From contig JAFMQP010000090.1 in assembly GCA_017354575.1 (NCBI GenBank), positions 1 to 11,230 of the forward strand: 11,230 nt of DNA. Direction: 5' to 3'. Below, piece by piece: positions 1 to 7,200 of this stretch; within the stretch, counting starts at the first letter, position 1, and every line of letters begins with the position of its first letter. This DNA is from Acidothermales bacterium (lineage in GTDB: Bacteria > Actinomycetota > Actinomycetes > Streptosporangiales > WHST01). The notes below the pieces were generated by a model. The model searched no databases and was not told the origin of the DNA. It saw only the letters and a list, made by a program, of their open reading frames with translations. The position numbers and the translations under genes were made by a program.

Positions 1-310
1 GACGCGCACGCCGGCCTGCGCTGGCACCACGTGCTGTCCGCCGAGACCGTCCGCGCGTACAGCCGGCGCCAGCGGCCTACCGGCTCGCGATCGACACCGC
101 CGGGTGCGCACCGGACCGCGTGCTGATGGTGGCCGCCCACACGTGGGACCTCCGCGGAGCCCGGGGAGGGGCATGCGGACCGCCTACGTCGACAGGCCGG
201 TTGGCGACACGCCGACGAGCGCCGACGCCTTCGACGGACGGTTCGACGGGCTCGACGAACTGGTCACCGCGCTGACCGCGCCGAGTGAAGTTGTCCACAG
301 GGGTCCGTGA
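1..310 (+). pseudogene. Haloacid dehalogenase type II (HAD superfamily), C-terminal part, two frameshifts, cut by window start
   Basis: The window opens inside a gene whose reading moves through all three plus frames. Frame 1 reads LRWHHVLSAETVRAY to base 60. Restoring one base to the AG at 61-62 gives an AAG Lys codon and then PAPAAYRLAIDTAG, followed by DRVLMVAAHTWDLRGARG to about 167. A second missing base in the G run 168-171 leads to GMRTAYVDRPVGDTP and a stop at 308-310. The LSAE...YKP, VAAHTWDLRGA and G(M/L)RTAYVxRP blocks are the C-terminal motifs of L-2-haloacid dehalogenases, which hydrolyse the carbon-halogen bond of 2-haloacids. The first lesion falls exactly in the codon of the conserved Lys of the YKP motif. 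As read, the protein would stop at 121-123, so the gene is broken unless these are sequencing errors. The remainder is otherwise well conserved, so decay is recent or artefactual. The N-terminal half, with the nucleophile Asp, lies outside the window. Confidence 0.85.
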
Positions 311-339
311 GCCGCCACGGCGCCGTTGCGCCGGACAGG

Positions 340-345
340 TAGCCT
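340..345 (+). promoter_or_regulatory. Possible -10 element for kgd
   Basis: TAGCCT fits the actinobacterial housekeeping -10 pattern TAnnnT and would place the transcription start near 352, about 33 bases before the preferred kgd start. No convincing -35 hexamer lies 16-19 bases upstream, so this is a weak call. It sits in the 74 bases between the dehalogenase remnant and kgd. Confidence 0.3.
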
Positions 346-384
346 GGGCATGTTCCGCCAGTGAGACGTGATCTTGAAGAGGCG

Positions 385-3300
385 ATGTCGGCCGTGTCCC
401 ACAGCAACGAGCCAGACCCCCTTACTGAGTTCGGGCCGAACGAATGGCTCGTCGACGAGCTGTACCAGCAGTTCGTCAAGAACCCTCAGTCCGTCGACAA
501 GGCCTGGCAGGACTTCTTCGCCGACTACACGCCGCAGGGCGGCGCCCCCTCCCCGTCTGCGGACACCACCGCACCGCCGTCCGCGAACGGCACGCCCGCC
601 GCGGCGCCGGGCACCCGGCCCACGACGGCCCCGGTCCAGCCCGCGCAACCCGCGCAGGCCCCGCCCACGGAGGCGGCGAAGGCCGCGCAGCCGGCGGCGG
701 TGCGTGCAGACGCCGAGCAGGTTCCGCTTCGGGGCGCGGCCGCCAGGGTCGTCAGCAACATGGTGCAGAGCCTGGAGATCCCGACCGCGACGAGCGTGCG
801 GGCGGTGCCGGCGAAGCTGCTGATCGACAACCGCATCGTCGTCAACAACCACCTCAAGCGCACCCGCGGCGGCAAGATCAGCTTCACCCACGTCATCGGC
901 TACGCCGTCGTCAGGGCCGCCGCCGCGATGCCAGAGATGAACGCCGCGTTCGCCGAGGTCGACGGCAAGCCGACCCTGCTGAGGCCCGAGCACGTCAACC
1001 TCGGCGTCGCCATCGACCTGCAGAAGTCGGACGGCAGCCGGTCCCTAGTCGTGCCGTCGGTCAAGCAGGCCGAGAAGCTCGACTTCGCCGGGTTCCACCG
1101 CGCGTACGAGGACGTCGTCAAGAAGGCACGCACGAACAAGCTGACCATCGACGACTTCGCCGGCACCACCATCTCCATCACCAACCCGGGGATGATCGGC
1201 ACCACCCACCCGGTGCCGCGGCTGATGACGGGCCAGGGCTGCATCGTCGGCGTCGGCGCGATGGAGTACCCGGCCGAGTTCCAGGGCGCGGCGCCGGAGA
1301 CGCTCGCCCGGATGGCGGTCAGCAAGATCCTCACGCTGACGTCCACGTACGACCACCGGATCATCCAGGGCGCGCAGTCCGGCGAGTTCCTCAGGCAGAT
1401 CCACCTGATGCTGCTCTCCGACGGCTTCTGGGACGAGATCTTCCGGTCGCTGCGCGTGCCCACCGTCCCGATCCGCTGGGCGCCCGACATCGCGGCGTCG
1501 CACGAGGACGACATCCACAAGCAGGCGCGCGTCTTCGAGCTCATCCACGCGTACCGGGTGCGCGGTCACCTGATGGCCGACACCAACCCGCTCGAGTACG
1601 AGCTGCGCAGCCACCCCGACCTCGACATCGGCTCGCACGGTCTCACCCTGTGGGACCTCGACCGCGAGTTCGCCACCGGCGGCTCGTTCGGCGACCGCCC
1701 GATGATGAAGCTGCGCGAGATCCTCGGCATCCTGCGCGACTCGTACTGCCGCACCGTCGGCATCGAGTACATGCACATCCAGGACCCCGACGAGCGCCGC
1801 TGGATCCAGGACCGCGTCGAGCGCAAGCAGAACAAGCCCGACCGCGACCTCCAGCTGCGCATCCTGAACCGGCTGAACCGCGCCGAGGCGTTCGAGACGT
1901 TCCTGCAGACGAAGTACGTCGGGCAGAAGCGGTTCTCGCTCGAGGGCGCGGAGACGCTCATCCCGGTGCTCGACGCCGTGGTGTCCGCGGCCGGGCAGGA
2001 CGGCCTCGACGAGGTCGTCATCGGCATGGCGCACCGCGGCCGCCTCAACGTCCTCGCGAACATCGTCGGCAAGAGCTACGCCCAGATCTTCCGCGAGTTC
2101 GAGGGCAACCTCGACCCCAAGAGCGCGCACGGCTCGGGCGACGTGAAGTACCACCTGGGCGCCGACGGCGAGTACGTCGGGCTCGGCGGCGAGCACATCG
2201 ACGTCTCGCTGGTGGCGAACCCGAGCCACCTCGAGGCGGTCGACCCGGTGCTCGAGGGCGTCGTCCGCGCCAAGCAGGACATCATCGACAAGGGCCAGAC
2301 CGGCTTCACCGTGCTGCCGCTCCAGGTGCACGGCGACGCGGCGTTCGCCGGCCAGGGCGTCGTCGCCGAGACGCTGAACCTGTCCGGCCTGCGCGGCTAC
2401 CGCACCGGCGGCACCGTGCACGTCGTCGTCAACAACCAGCTCGGCTTCACCACCGACCCGAGCGCCGCGCGGTCCAGCGTGTACGCCACCGACGTCGCGC
2501 GGATGGTGCAGGCGCCGATCTTCCACGTCAACGCCGACGACCCCGAGGCGTGCATCCGCGTCGCGCGGCTCGCGTTCGAGTACCGTCAGGCGTTCCACAA
2601 GGACGTCGTCATCGACCTCGTCTGCTACCGCAGGCGCGGCCACAACGAGGGCGACGACCCGTCGATGACGCAGCCGCAGATGTACGACCTCATCGACAAC
2701 AAGCGCAGCACCCGCAAGGTCTACACCGAGTCGCTCGTCAACCGCGGCGACATCACCATCGAGGACGCGGACGCCTCGCTGCGCGACTACCGCGCCCAGC
2801 TGGAGCGGGTGTTCACCGAGACCAAGGAGAACGTCACCGACCTGCCGTCGGTGGTCCGTACCGAGGCGCAGGTATCGCGCGCCGAGCAGGTCGACACCAG
2901 GGTGCCGCTCGAGGTGCTGAAGAAGATCGGCGACTCGTTCGTCAACGTCCCCGACGGCTTCACCGTGCACGCCAAGGTGCTGCCGGTGCTGCAGCGGCGT
3001 GCCGCGATGACGTCGCAGGGCGGCGTCGACTGGGCGACGGCCGAGCTGTTCGCGTTCGGCACCCTGCTGCTCGACGGCTACCCGGTGCGGCTCGCCGGAC
3101 AGGACAGCCGGCGCGGCACGTTCGTGCAGCGGCACGCCGTCGTCACCGACCGGCACACCGGCGCCGAGTACAACCCGCTCAAGCAGCTCGAGCCGGACCA
3201 GGCGCCGTTCTACATCTACGACTCGCTGCTCAGCGAGTACGCCGCGATGGGCTTCGAGTACGGCTACTCGGTCGCCAACCCGAAGGCGCTGGTGTGCTGG

Positions 3301-4050
3301 GAGGCGCAGTTCGGCGACTTCGCCAACGGCGCGCAGCTCATCATCGACGAGTTCATCAGCTCGGCCGAGCAGAAGTGGGGACAGCGCAGCGGCGTAGTCC
3401 TGCTGCTCCCGCACGGCTACGAGGGACAGGGCCCCGACCACTCGTCGGCGCGGATCGAGCGGTTCCTGACGCTCTGCGCGCAGGACAACATGACCGTCGC
3501 GTACACGGCGACCCCGTCGAACTACTTCCACCTGCTGCGCCAGCACACGATGGACTCGGTCCAGCGGCCGCTCGTCGTGTTCACGCCGAAGGGGGTGCTG
3601 CGGCTGAAGGCCGCGGCGTCGCCGATCGACGAGTTCACCGAGGGGCGGTTCCAGCCGGTCATCGGTGACGGTCGGGTCGACCCGGCCTCCGTGCGCAGGT
3701 TGCTCCTCTGCTCGAGCCGGATCTACTACGACCTCGTCGCACGTAGGGACAAGATCGGCGACACGACCACGGCGATCGTCCGCGTCGAGCAGCTCTACCC
3801 GGTGCACGGCGACGCCATCGCGGCGGAGGTGGCGCGGTACCCGTCGCTGCAGCAGGTGCGCTGGGTGCAGGACGAGCCGCAGAACATGGGCGCGTGGCCG
3901 TTCATGGCGCTGCACCTGCCCGAGCACCTCGGCGGCCACGAGCTGGTGCCGGTCACCCGCAGGGCGAGCTCGGCACCTGCGGCCGGGTCGCACCACGTCC
4001 ACACGGCCGAGCAGCAGCAGCTGCTCGAGGCGGCGCTGCCGGGAGCATAG
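385..4050 (+). CDS. kgd: Multifunctional 2-oxoglutarate metabolism enzyme Kgd (E2-E1 fusion)
   Basis: A ThDP-dependent enzyme of 1221 residues, about the length of mycobacterial Kgd. In that family it serves as E1 of 2-oxoglutarate dehydrogenase and can also release succinate semialdehyde or make 2-hydroxy-3-oxoadipate. Order: N-terminal helix FGPNEWLVDELYQQF; Pro/Ala-rich linker (about 55-112); acyltransferase domain (113-350) with TYDHRIIQGA, His near 324; E1 part from about 360 with IHAYRVRGHL, MAHRGRLNVL (His 550), ThDP/Mg segment GDAAFAGQG (Asp 651) with NNQLGF (683-688), RRRGHNEGDDPS (His 753) and YEGQGPDHSSARIERF (His 1019). All expected catalytic motifs are present, so it should be active. 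There is no lipoyl domain, so lipoyl transfer must come from a separate E2 such as DlaT. Start: ATG 385 is preferred; in-frame GTG 361 and GTG 394 are possible, and the only purine-rich stretch (376-382) decides weakly. In related bacteria the activity is controlled by a GarA/OdhI FHA protein. Confidence 0.97.
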   Translation: MSAVSHSNEPDPLTEFGPNEWLVDELYQQFVKNPQSVDKAWQDFFADYTPQGGAPSPSADTTAPPSANGTPAAAPGTRPTTAPVQPAQPAQAPPTEAAKAAQPAAVRADAEQVPLRGAAARVVSNMVQSLEIPTATSVRAVPAKLLIDNRIVVNNHLKRTRGGKISFTHVIGYAVVRAAAAMPEMNAAFAEVDGKPTLLRPEHVNLGVAIDLQKSDGSRSLVVPSVKQAEKLDFAGFHRAYEDVVKKARTNKLTIDDFAGTTISITNPGMIGTTHPVPRLMTGQGCIVGVGAMEYPAEFQGAAPETLARMAVSKILTLTSTYDHRIIQGAQSGEFLRQIHLMLLSDGFWDEIFRSLRVPTVPIRWAPDIAASHEDDIHKQARVFELIHAYRVRGHLMADTNPLEYELRSHPDLDIGSHGLTLWDLDREFATGGSFGDRPMMKLREILGILRDSYCRTVGIEYMHIQDPDERRWIQDRVERKQNKPDRDLQLRILNRLNRAEAFETFLQTKYVGQKRFSLEGAETLIPVLDAVVSAAGQDGLDEVVIGMAHRGRLNVLANIVGKSYAQIFREFEGNLDPKSAHGSGDVKYHLGADGEYVGLGGEHIDVSLVANPSHLEAVDPVLEGVVRAKQDIIDKGQTGFTVLPLQVHGDAAFAGQGVVAETLNLSGLRGYRTGGTVHVVVNNQLGFTTDPSAARSSVYATDVARMVQAPIFHVNADDPEACIRVARLAFEYRQAFHKDVVIDLVCYRRRGHNEGDDPSMTQPQMYDLIDNKRSTRKVYTESLVNRGDITIEDADASLRDYRAQLERVFTETKENVTDLPSVVRTEAQVSRAEQVDTRVPLEVLKKIGDSFVNVPDGFTVHAKVLPVLQRRAAMTSQGGVDWATAELFAFGTLLLDGYPVRLAGQDSRRGTFVQRHAVVTDRHTGAEYNPLKQLEPDQAPFYIYDSLLSEYAAMGFEYGYSVANPKALVCWEAQFGDFANGAQLIIDEFISSAEQKWGQRSGVVLLLPHGYEGQGPDHSSARIERFLTLCAQDNMTVAYTATPSNYFHLLRQHTMDSVQRPLVVFTPKGVLRLKAAASPIDEFTEGRFQPVIGDGRVDPASVRRLLLCSSRIYYDLVARRDKIGDTTTAIVRVEQLYPVHGDAIAAEVARYPSLQQVRWVQDEPQNMGAWPFMALHLPEHLGGHELVPVTRRASSAPAAGSHHVHTAEQQQLLEAALPGA

Positions 4051-4055
4051 CGGGC

Positions 4056-4235
4056 ATGTACTTCACCGACCGCGGCATCGAGGAGCTCGAACAGCGGCGC
4101 GGCGACGAGACCGTCTCGCTGCACTGGCTCGCCGCCCAGCTGCGTGACTTCGCCGACCAGCACGACGAGTTCGCCGAGGCCGCCGACCGGTTCGCCACCT
4201 GGCTCGCGCGCCAGGACGACGGCGCGGACGACTAG
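4056..4235 (+). CDS. DUF6104-type small protein
   Basis: A 59-residue acidic protein beginning MYFTDRGIEELEQRRG and containing LHWLAAQLRDF and RFATWLARQDD. The opening block and the FATWLAR ending match the small actinobacterial family I know as DUF6104, whose function is unknown. The start lies 5 bases after the kgd stop, with GGGAG at 4041-4045 inside the kgd end as a likely ribosome site (10-base spacing), so the two are probably one transcript. There is no signal peptide or membrane segment. It is predicted to be mostly helical, so a soluble, possibly protein-binding, factor. A role linked to 2-oxoglutarate metabolism is only suggested by position. Confidence is high that the gene is real and moderate for the family name. 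Confidence 0.85.
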   Translation: MYFTDRGIEELEQRRGDETVSLHWLAAQLRDFADQHDEFAEAADRFATWLARQDDGADD

Positions 4236-4250
4236 ACCCGCCCCCGCCGG

Positions 4251-5474
4251 TCAGGCGTGCGGCACCACGGGCAGCTCGGTCAGGCCGCGGATGAGCGTGC
4301 TGTCGCGCCACCGCAGCCGCGTCGAGGCGTCGCCTGCCAGGCGCAGCTCGGGGAACCGGTCGAGCAGCCCACCGACGGCGAGCGCGCCCTCCATCCGGGC
4401 GAGCGGAGCGCACAGGCAGTAGTGGATGCCGTGTCCGAACGCCACGTGCCCGCCCGCCGGCCTCCTGACGTCCAGGCGGTCGGGCTCGGCGAACCGCGCC
4501 GGGTCGCGGTTGGCGCCGCTGAGCGCGATCATCACGAACTCGCCCGCAGGGATCGTGACGCCGTCGATCTCGACCGATTCCGCCGTGGACCGCAGCGTGG
4601 CCAGGTTGATGGGCCCGTCGTAGCGCAGCAGCTCCTCGACCGCGCCGGGCAGGAGACCGGGGTCCGCACGCAGCGCGGCCAGCTGGTCCGGGTGCCGGAG
4701 CAGCGCGAGCATACCGTTGCCGATCAGGTTCACGGTCGTCTCGTGTCCCGCCACGAGCAGCAGGAACGCCGTCGACACGAGCTCGTGCTGGCTCAGCCGG
4801 TCCTCGTCGTCACCGGCGCGGATCAGCGCGCTCAGCATGTCGTCGGCAGGCTCCGCCCGCTTCGCGTCGACCAGCCCGGTGAGATAGCCCGCCATCTCCC
4901 GCCCGGCGTCGGCGTCGTCCTCGACGGACAGCAACGCGGCGGTCCAGCGCCGGAAGTCCGCACGGTCCGCGAACGGCAAGCCGAGCAGCTCGCAGATGAC
5001 CGTCACGGGGATCGGGAACGCGTACCGGGCGATCAGGTCGACGCTCTCCCCCGGCGCGGACGCGGCAAGCTCGTCCAGGTAGCCGGCCACGATCTCACGG
5101 ACCCGCGGCCGCAGCGCCTCGATCCGGCGCGCGGTGAAGGCCCTGTTCACGAGCTTGCGCAGCCGGGTGTGGTCCGGCGGGTCGGTCTCCAGCATGTGGC
5201 CGGTAAGCGGGAAGTCCTCGTCACCGGTTGGCGGGCCGTACTGCCGGACGAACGCCGCCACGATCGCGTCCCGCCCCTTGCGCAGCCGCGGGTCGGCGAG
5301 CAGCGCCCTCGCCTCTGCGTACCGCGGGACGAGCCAGGCACGCAGCCCGCTCGGCAGCAGCACGTAACGCACGGCGCCGTCCGCGCGCAGCGCCTCGTAC
5401 AGCGCGTGCGGATCCTGGACGTACTCCTCGCCCAGCTCGAACGGCACTCGGCCGACGGTCCCCGCCCCGGTCAT
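4251..5474 (-). CDS. Cytochrome P450
   Basis: A 407-residue soluble bacterial P450, probably of the CYP107-like group; P450s insert one oxygen atom from O2 into a substrate using electrons from ferredoxin and its reductase. Visible landmarks: METDPPDHTRLRKLVNRAFT (C-helix region); I-helix AGHETT (242-247, acid-alcohol pair Glu245-Thr246/Thr247); K-helix ExxR (Glu281-Arg284); PARFAEPDRLDV; haem loop FGHGIHYCLCAPLAR with the ligand Cys353. The residue two after the ligand is Cys355, where nearly all family members have Gly (CxG). Start ATG 5474 is supported by AGGGGG at 5480-5485 with 5-base spacing. It runs away from the DUF4097/PadR operon and converges on the DUF6104 gene with 15 bases between stops. 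No ferredoxin or biosynthetic gene is adjacent, so the substrate cannot be inferred. Confidence 0.96.
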   Translation of the reverse strand: MTGAGTVGRVPFELGEEYVQDPHALYEALRADGAVRYVLLPSGLRAWLVPRYAEARALLADPRLRKGRDAIVAAFVRQYGPPTGDEDFPLTGHMLETDPPDHTRLRKLVNRAFTARRIEALRPRVREIVAGYLDELAASAPGESVDLIARYAFPIPVTVICELLGLPFADRADFRRWTAALLSVEDDADAGREMAGYLTGLVDAKRAEPADDMLSALIRAGDDEDRLSQHELVSTAFLLLVAGHETTVNLIGNGMLALLRHPDQLAALRADPGLLPGAVEELLRYDGPINLATLRSTAESVEIDGVTIPAGEFVMIALSGANRDPARFAEPDRLDVRRPAGGHVAFGHGIHYCLCAPLARMEGALAVGGLLDRFPELRLAGDASTRLRWRDSTLIRGLTELPVVPHA

Positions 5475-5497
5475 CCGTACCCCCTCGTCGGCGCCAC

Positions 5498-5513
5498 ACG
5501 CGATATATCTTGA
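5498..5513. promoter_or_regulatory. Putative PadR operator 1 (overlaps -35)
   Basis: ACGCGATATATCTTGA contains the perfect 8-base palindrome GATATATC (5502-5509) in DNA that is otherwise GC-rich. It overlaps the TTGACT -35 box of the plus-strand promoter and lies 24-39 bases upstream of the P450 start, so a bound protein could affect both directions. Assignment to the PadR protein encoded two genes downstream is inference from position and from the AT-rich palindromes bound by that family. Confidence 0.5.
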
Positions 5514-5538
5514 CTCTGCCCTCTGTCCTGGGTACCGT
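5510..5538 (+). promoter_or_regulatory. Promoter of the DUF4097-PadR operon
   Basis: TTGACT (5510-5515) and TACCGT (5533-5538) are separated by 17 bases and fit the actinobacterial sigma-A pattern TTGACn / TAnnnT. Transcription would start near 5545, right at the second GATATA element, and the first element overlaps the -35 box. This arrangement suits repression by a protein binding both sites. Confidence 0.6.
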
Positions 5539-5545
5539 CAAGGCA

Positions 5546-5561
5546 ACACGATATAGCTCGT
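5546..5561. promoter_or_regulatory. Putative PadR operator 2 (at transcription start)
   Basis: ACACGATATAGCTCGT shares the core CGATATA with the element at 5498-5513, 48 bases away, and is an imperfect palindrome. It lies just downstream of the predicted -10 box and 19 bases before the start codon of the DUF4097 gene. Two such AT-rich elements in one short spacer, and none noticed elsewhere in the window, suggest a specific binding site. Confidence 0.45.
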
Positions 5562-5580
5562 TGGGCCAACGGAGGCTGCG

Positions 5581-6492
5581 GTGGAACGCTGGATGCTCGA
5601 GGGGCCGGAGACCATCCCGCTCGACCAGGTGGACAAGCTCGTGGTGAAGCTCGTCGCAGGACACGTCGACGTCGTCGCGACCGACGGTCCGCCTCGGGTG
5701 GAGCTGCACGAGATCGAGGGCGCGCCGATCGCCGTCACCGACGCCGACGGCGTGCTGAGCGTCGGTTACGAGGACCTCGGCGGGGTCTTCGACTTCGACA
5801 GCACCACGGCGAAGGAGGCCCTGCAGGGCCTGGGCAACGCACTGCGCGACCTGCTGCAGAACGGCTGGACCAGCGAGACCCAGGAGTGGGCGAGACGGTT
5901 CTCCTGGTTCGGCAACAAGCGACGCGCGGTCGTGTCCATCGCGATTCCCCCGCGATGCCCGGTGCGGCTCAACGTGGTGTACGCGTCCGCCGTGGTCGCC
6001 GGCATCGACGGCGAGACGAAGGTGAAGAGCGTGTCGGGCGAGGTCACCCTCGACAGCCTCAGCGGCAGCGTGGACGCGCACACGGTTTCCGGTGACCTCG
6101 AGGCGCAGGTGCTGGACGGCCGGCTGCAGTTCGTGACCGTCAGCGGCGACCTCACCGTGGTCCAGGCGACCAGCGACCGCATCCAGGGCCGCACCGTCTC
6201 CGGCGACCTGACGGCCGACCTCGACCTCGCGACCGACGGGAGCGTCGAGCTGTCCAGCGTCTCCGGCGACGTCACAGTCCGGCTGGCGCCGACGACCGGC
6301 GCGAAGGTCGACTGCGTGTCGACGTCCGGCAGCATGACGTCCGGGTTCGACGGGCTCGCCCGCGAGCACAAGCCGGGCAAGCGCGCGCTGCACGGCAGCA
6401 TCGGCGACGCGAGCGGGCGCATCGAGGTGCGCACCGTCTCCGGCGCGGTACACCTGCTCCCCCGCCGCGTGCCCGCGAAGGAGCAGGCATGA
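5581..6492 (+). CDS. DUF4097 family beta-strand repeat protein
   Basis: A 303-residue protein with a GTG start chosen because GGAGG (5571-5575) lies 5 bases upstream. The C-terminal half is a run of short beta repeats carrying a V/T-S-G-(D/E) corner at about residues 151, 169, 187, 206, 227, a variant STSG near 247, and again at 286, spaced 18-21 residues. This is the signature of the DUF4097/putative-adhesin fold, expected to form a right-handed beta helix. An unusual charged helical segment (about 74-115, with KEALQGLGNALRDLLQ) separates the N-terminal strands from the repeats. There is no signal peptide, sortase motif or membrane segment, so despite the adhesin label it is probably cytoplasmic. 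Its stop overlaps the next start as ATGA, so translation is likely coupled to the PadR gene. The molecular function is unknown. Confidence 0.92.
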   Translation: MERWMLEGPETIPLDQVDKLVVKLVAGHVDVVATDGPPRVELHEIEGAPIAVTDADGVLSVGYEDLGGVFDFDSTTAKEALQGLGNALRDLLQNGWTSETQEWARRFSWFGNKRRAVVSIAIPPRCPVRLNVVYASAVVAGIDGETKVKSVSGEVTLDSLSGSVDAHTVSGDLEAQVLDGRLQFVTVSGDLTVVQATSDRIQGRTVSGDLTADLDLATDGSVELSSVSGDVTVRLAPTTGAKVDCVSTSGSMTSGFDGLAREHKPGKRALHGSIGDASGRIEVRTVSGAVHLLPRRVPAKEQA

Positions 6493-7196
6493 CCTCCGTG
6501 TTCGGGCACGGGCGACTGCGGCTGTACCTGCTCAAGCTGCTCGACGAGGAACCGCGGCACGGCTACGACATGATCCGGCTGCTCGAGGACCGGTTCATGG
6601 GCGTGTACGCCCCGTCCGCGGGGACGATCTACCCGCGCCTGAACCGGCTCGAGGAGGAGGGCCTGGTCAGTCACGAGGTCGTCGAGGGCAAGAAGGTGTA
6701 CCGGCTCACCGACGCGGGGCGCGCCGAGCTGGCCGAGCGCAGCGACGAGATCGAGGCGCTGGAGCAGGACATCGACAGGTCCGTCCGCGACCTCGCGCGG
6801 GAGGTGCGCGAGGACGTCCGCTCGTCCGTGCGCAACCTGCGCGAGGAGCTCAAGGCGGCCGCGCGCGAGGTGCGCGACGCCGACCGCGAGGGCAGGGACG
6901 ACCACCGCCGTCCGTGGGACGAGATCGGCGACATCCCGGGCTGGGCCGAGACCAAGGAGGCCATGAGCAAGGCTTTCAAGGAGAGCTCGAAGGCGTGGAG
7001 AACCGAGTGGGAGCACGGCTTCGGCGGCGAGGGCAAGACGGCCAAACGCGTCGTCAGGGAGCTGGTGCGCAACACCGAGCTGCTCCGTGACGAGGTGCGC
7101 CGCGCCGTGAAGACCCACGCCGACGAGACCGCGCTACGCGAGGCCAACACGACGATCGAGTCGACCCTGGCCCGGCTGCGTGGCCTGTTCCGCTGA
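6489..7196 (+). CDS. PadR family transcriptional regulator
   Basis: A 235-residue regulator with an N-terminal winged helix: LYLLKLLDEEPRHGYDMI (13-29), recognition-helix region SAGTIYPRLNRLEEEGLV (43-60) and wing/helix EGKKVYRLTDAGRAEL (66-81) are diagnostic of PadR. After it comes a long, charged, helical region (about 84-135) likely to be a coiled-coil dimerisation arm, then a Trp-containing segment (143-175) and a C-terminal helix (185-235). This is longer than small two-domain PadR proteins (about 110 residues) and differs from the usual PadR C-terminal domain. ATG at 6489 overlaps the DUF4097 stop, with AAGGAG at 6478-6483. It most likely represses its own operon, and perhaps the divergent P450, through the GATATA sites at 5498-5513 and 5546-5561. 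The ligand is unknown. Confidence 0.95.
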   Translation: MTSVFGHGRLRLYLLKLLDEEPRHGYDMIRLLEDRFMGVYAPSAGTIYPRLNRLEEEGLVSHEVVEGKKVYRLTDAGRAELAERSDEIEALEQDIDRSVRDLAREVREDVRSSVRNLREELKAAAREVRDADREGRDDHRRPWDEIGDIPGWAETKEAMSKAFKESSKAWRTEWEHGFGGEGKTAKRVVRELVRNTELLRDEVRRAVKTHADETALREANTTIESTLARLRGLFR

Positions 7197-7200
7197 GCCG

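Noticed and set aside
444..3668. 1074-codon plus-strand frame inside kgd
   Set aside because: Arg/Pro/Ala-rich low-complexity translation, a frame-shifted shadow of kgd caused by high GC content.
1045..4002. 985-codon open frame on the minus strand opposite kgd
   Set aside because: Its protein is rich in Arg, Val, Asp, His and Leu with no recognisable motif; it is the antisense shadow of a strongly biased GC-rich gene whose plus-strand frame has full Kgd motifs.
4257..5513. 418-codon plus-strand frame opposite the P450 gene
   Set aside because: No known motif; the minus-strand frame has every P450 landmark and a good ribosome site.
5536..5541. TTGACG on the minus strand as a -35 box for the P450 gene
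   Set aside because: No acceptable -10 hexamer lies 16-19 bases downstream, so the P450 promoter stays unassigned.
5766..7118. 450-codon minus-strand frame opposite the DUF4097 and PadR genes
   Set aside because: It spans two unrelated plus-strand genes and has shadow-like composition.
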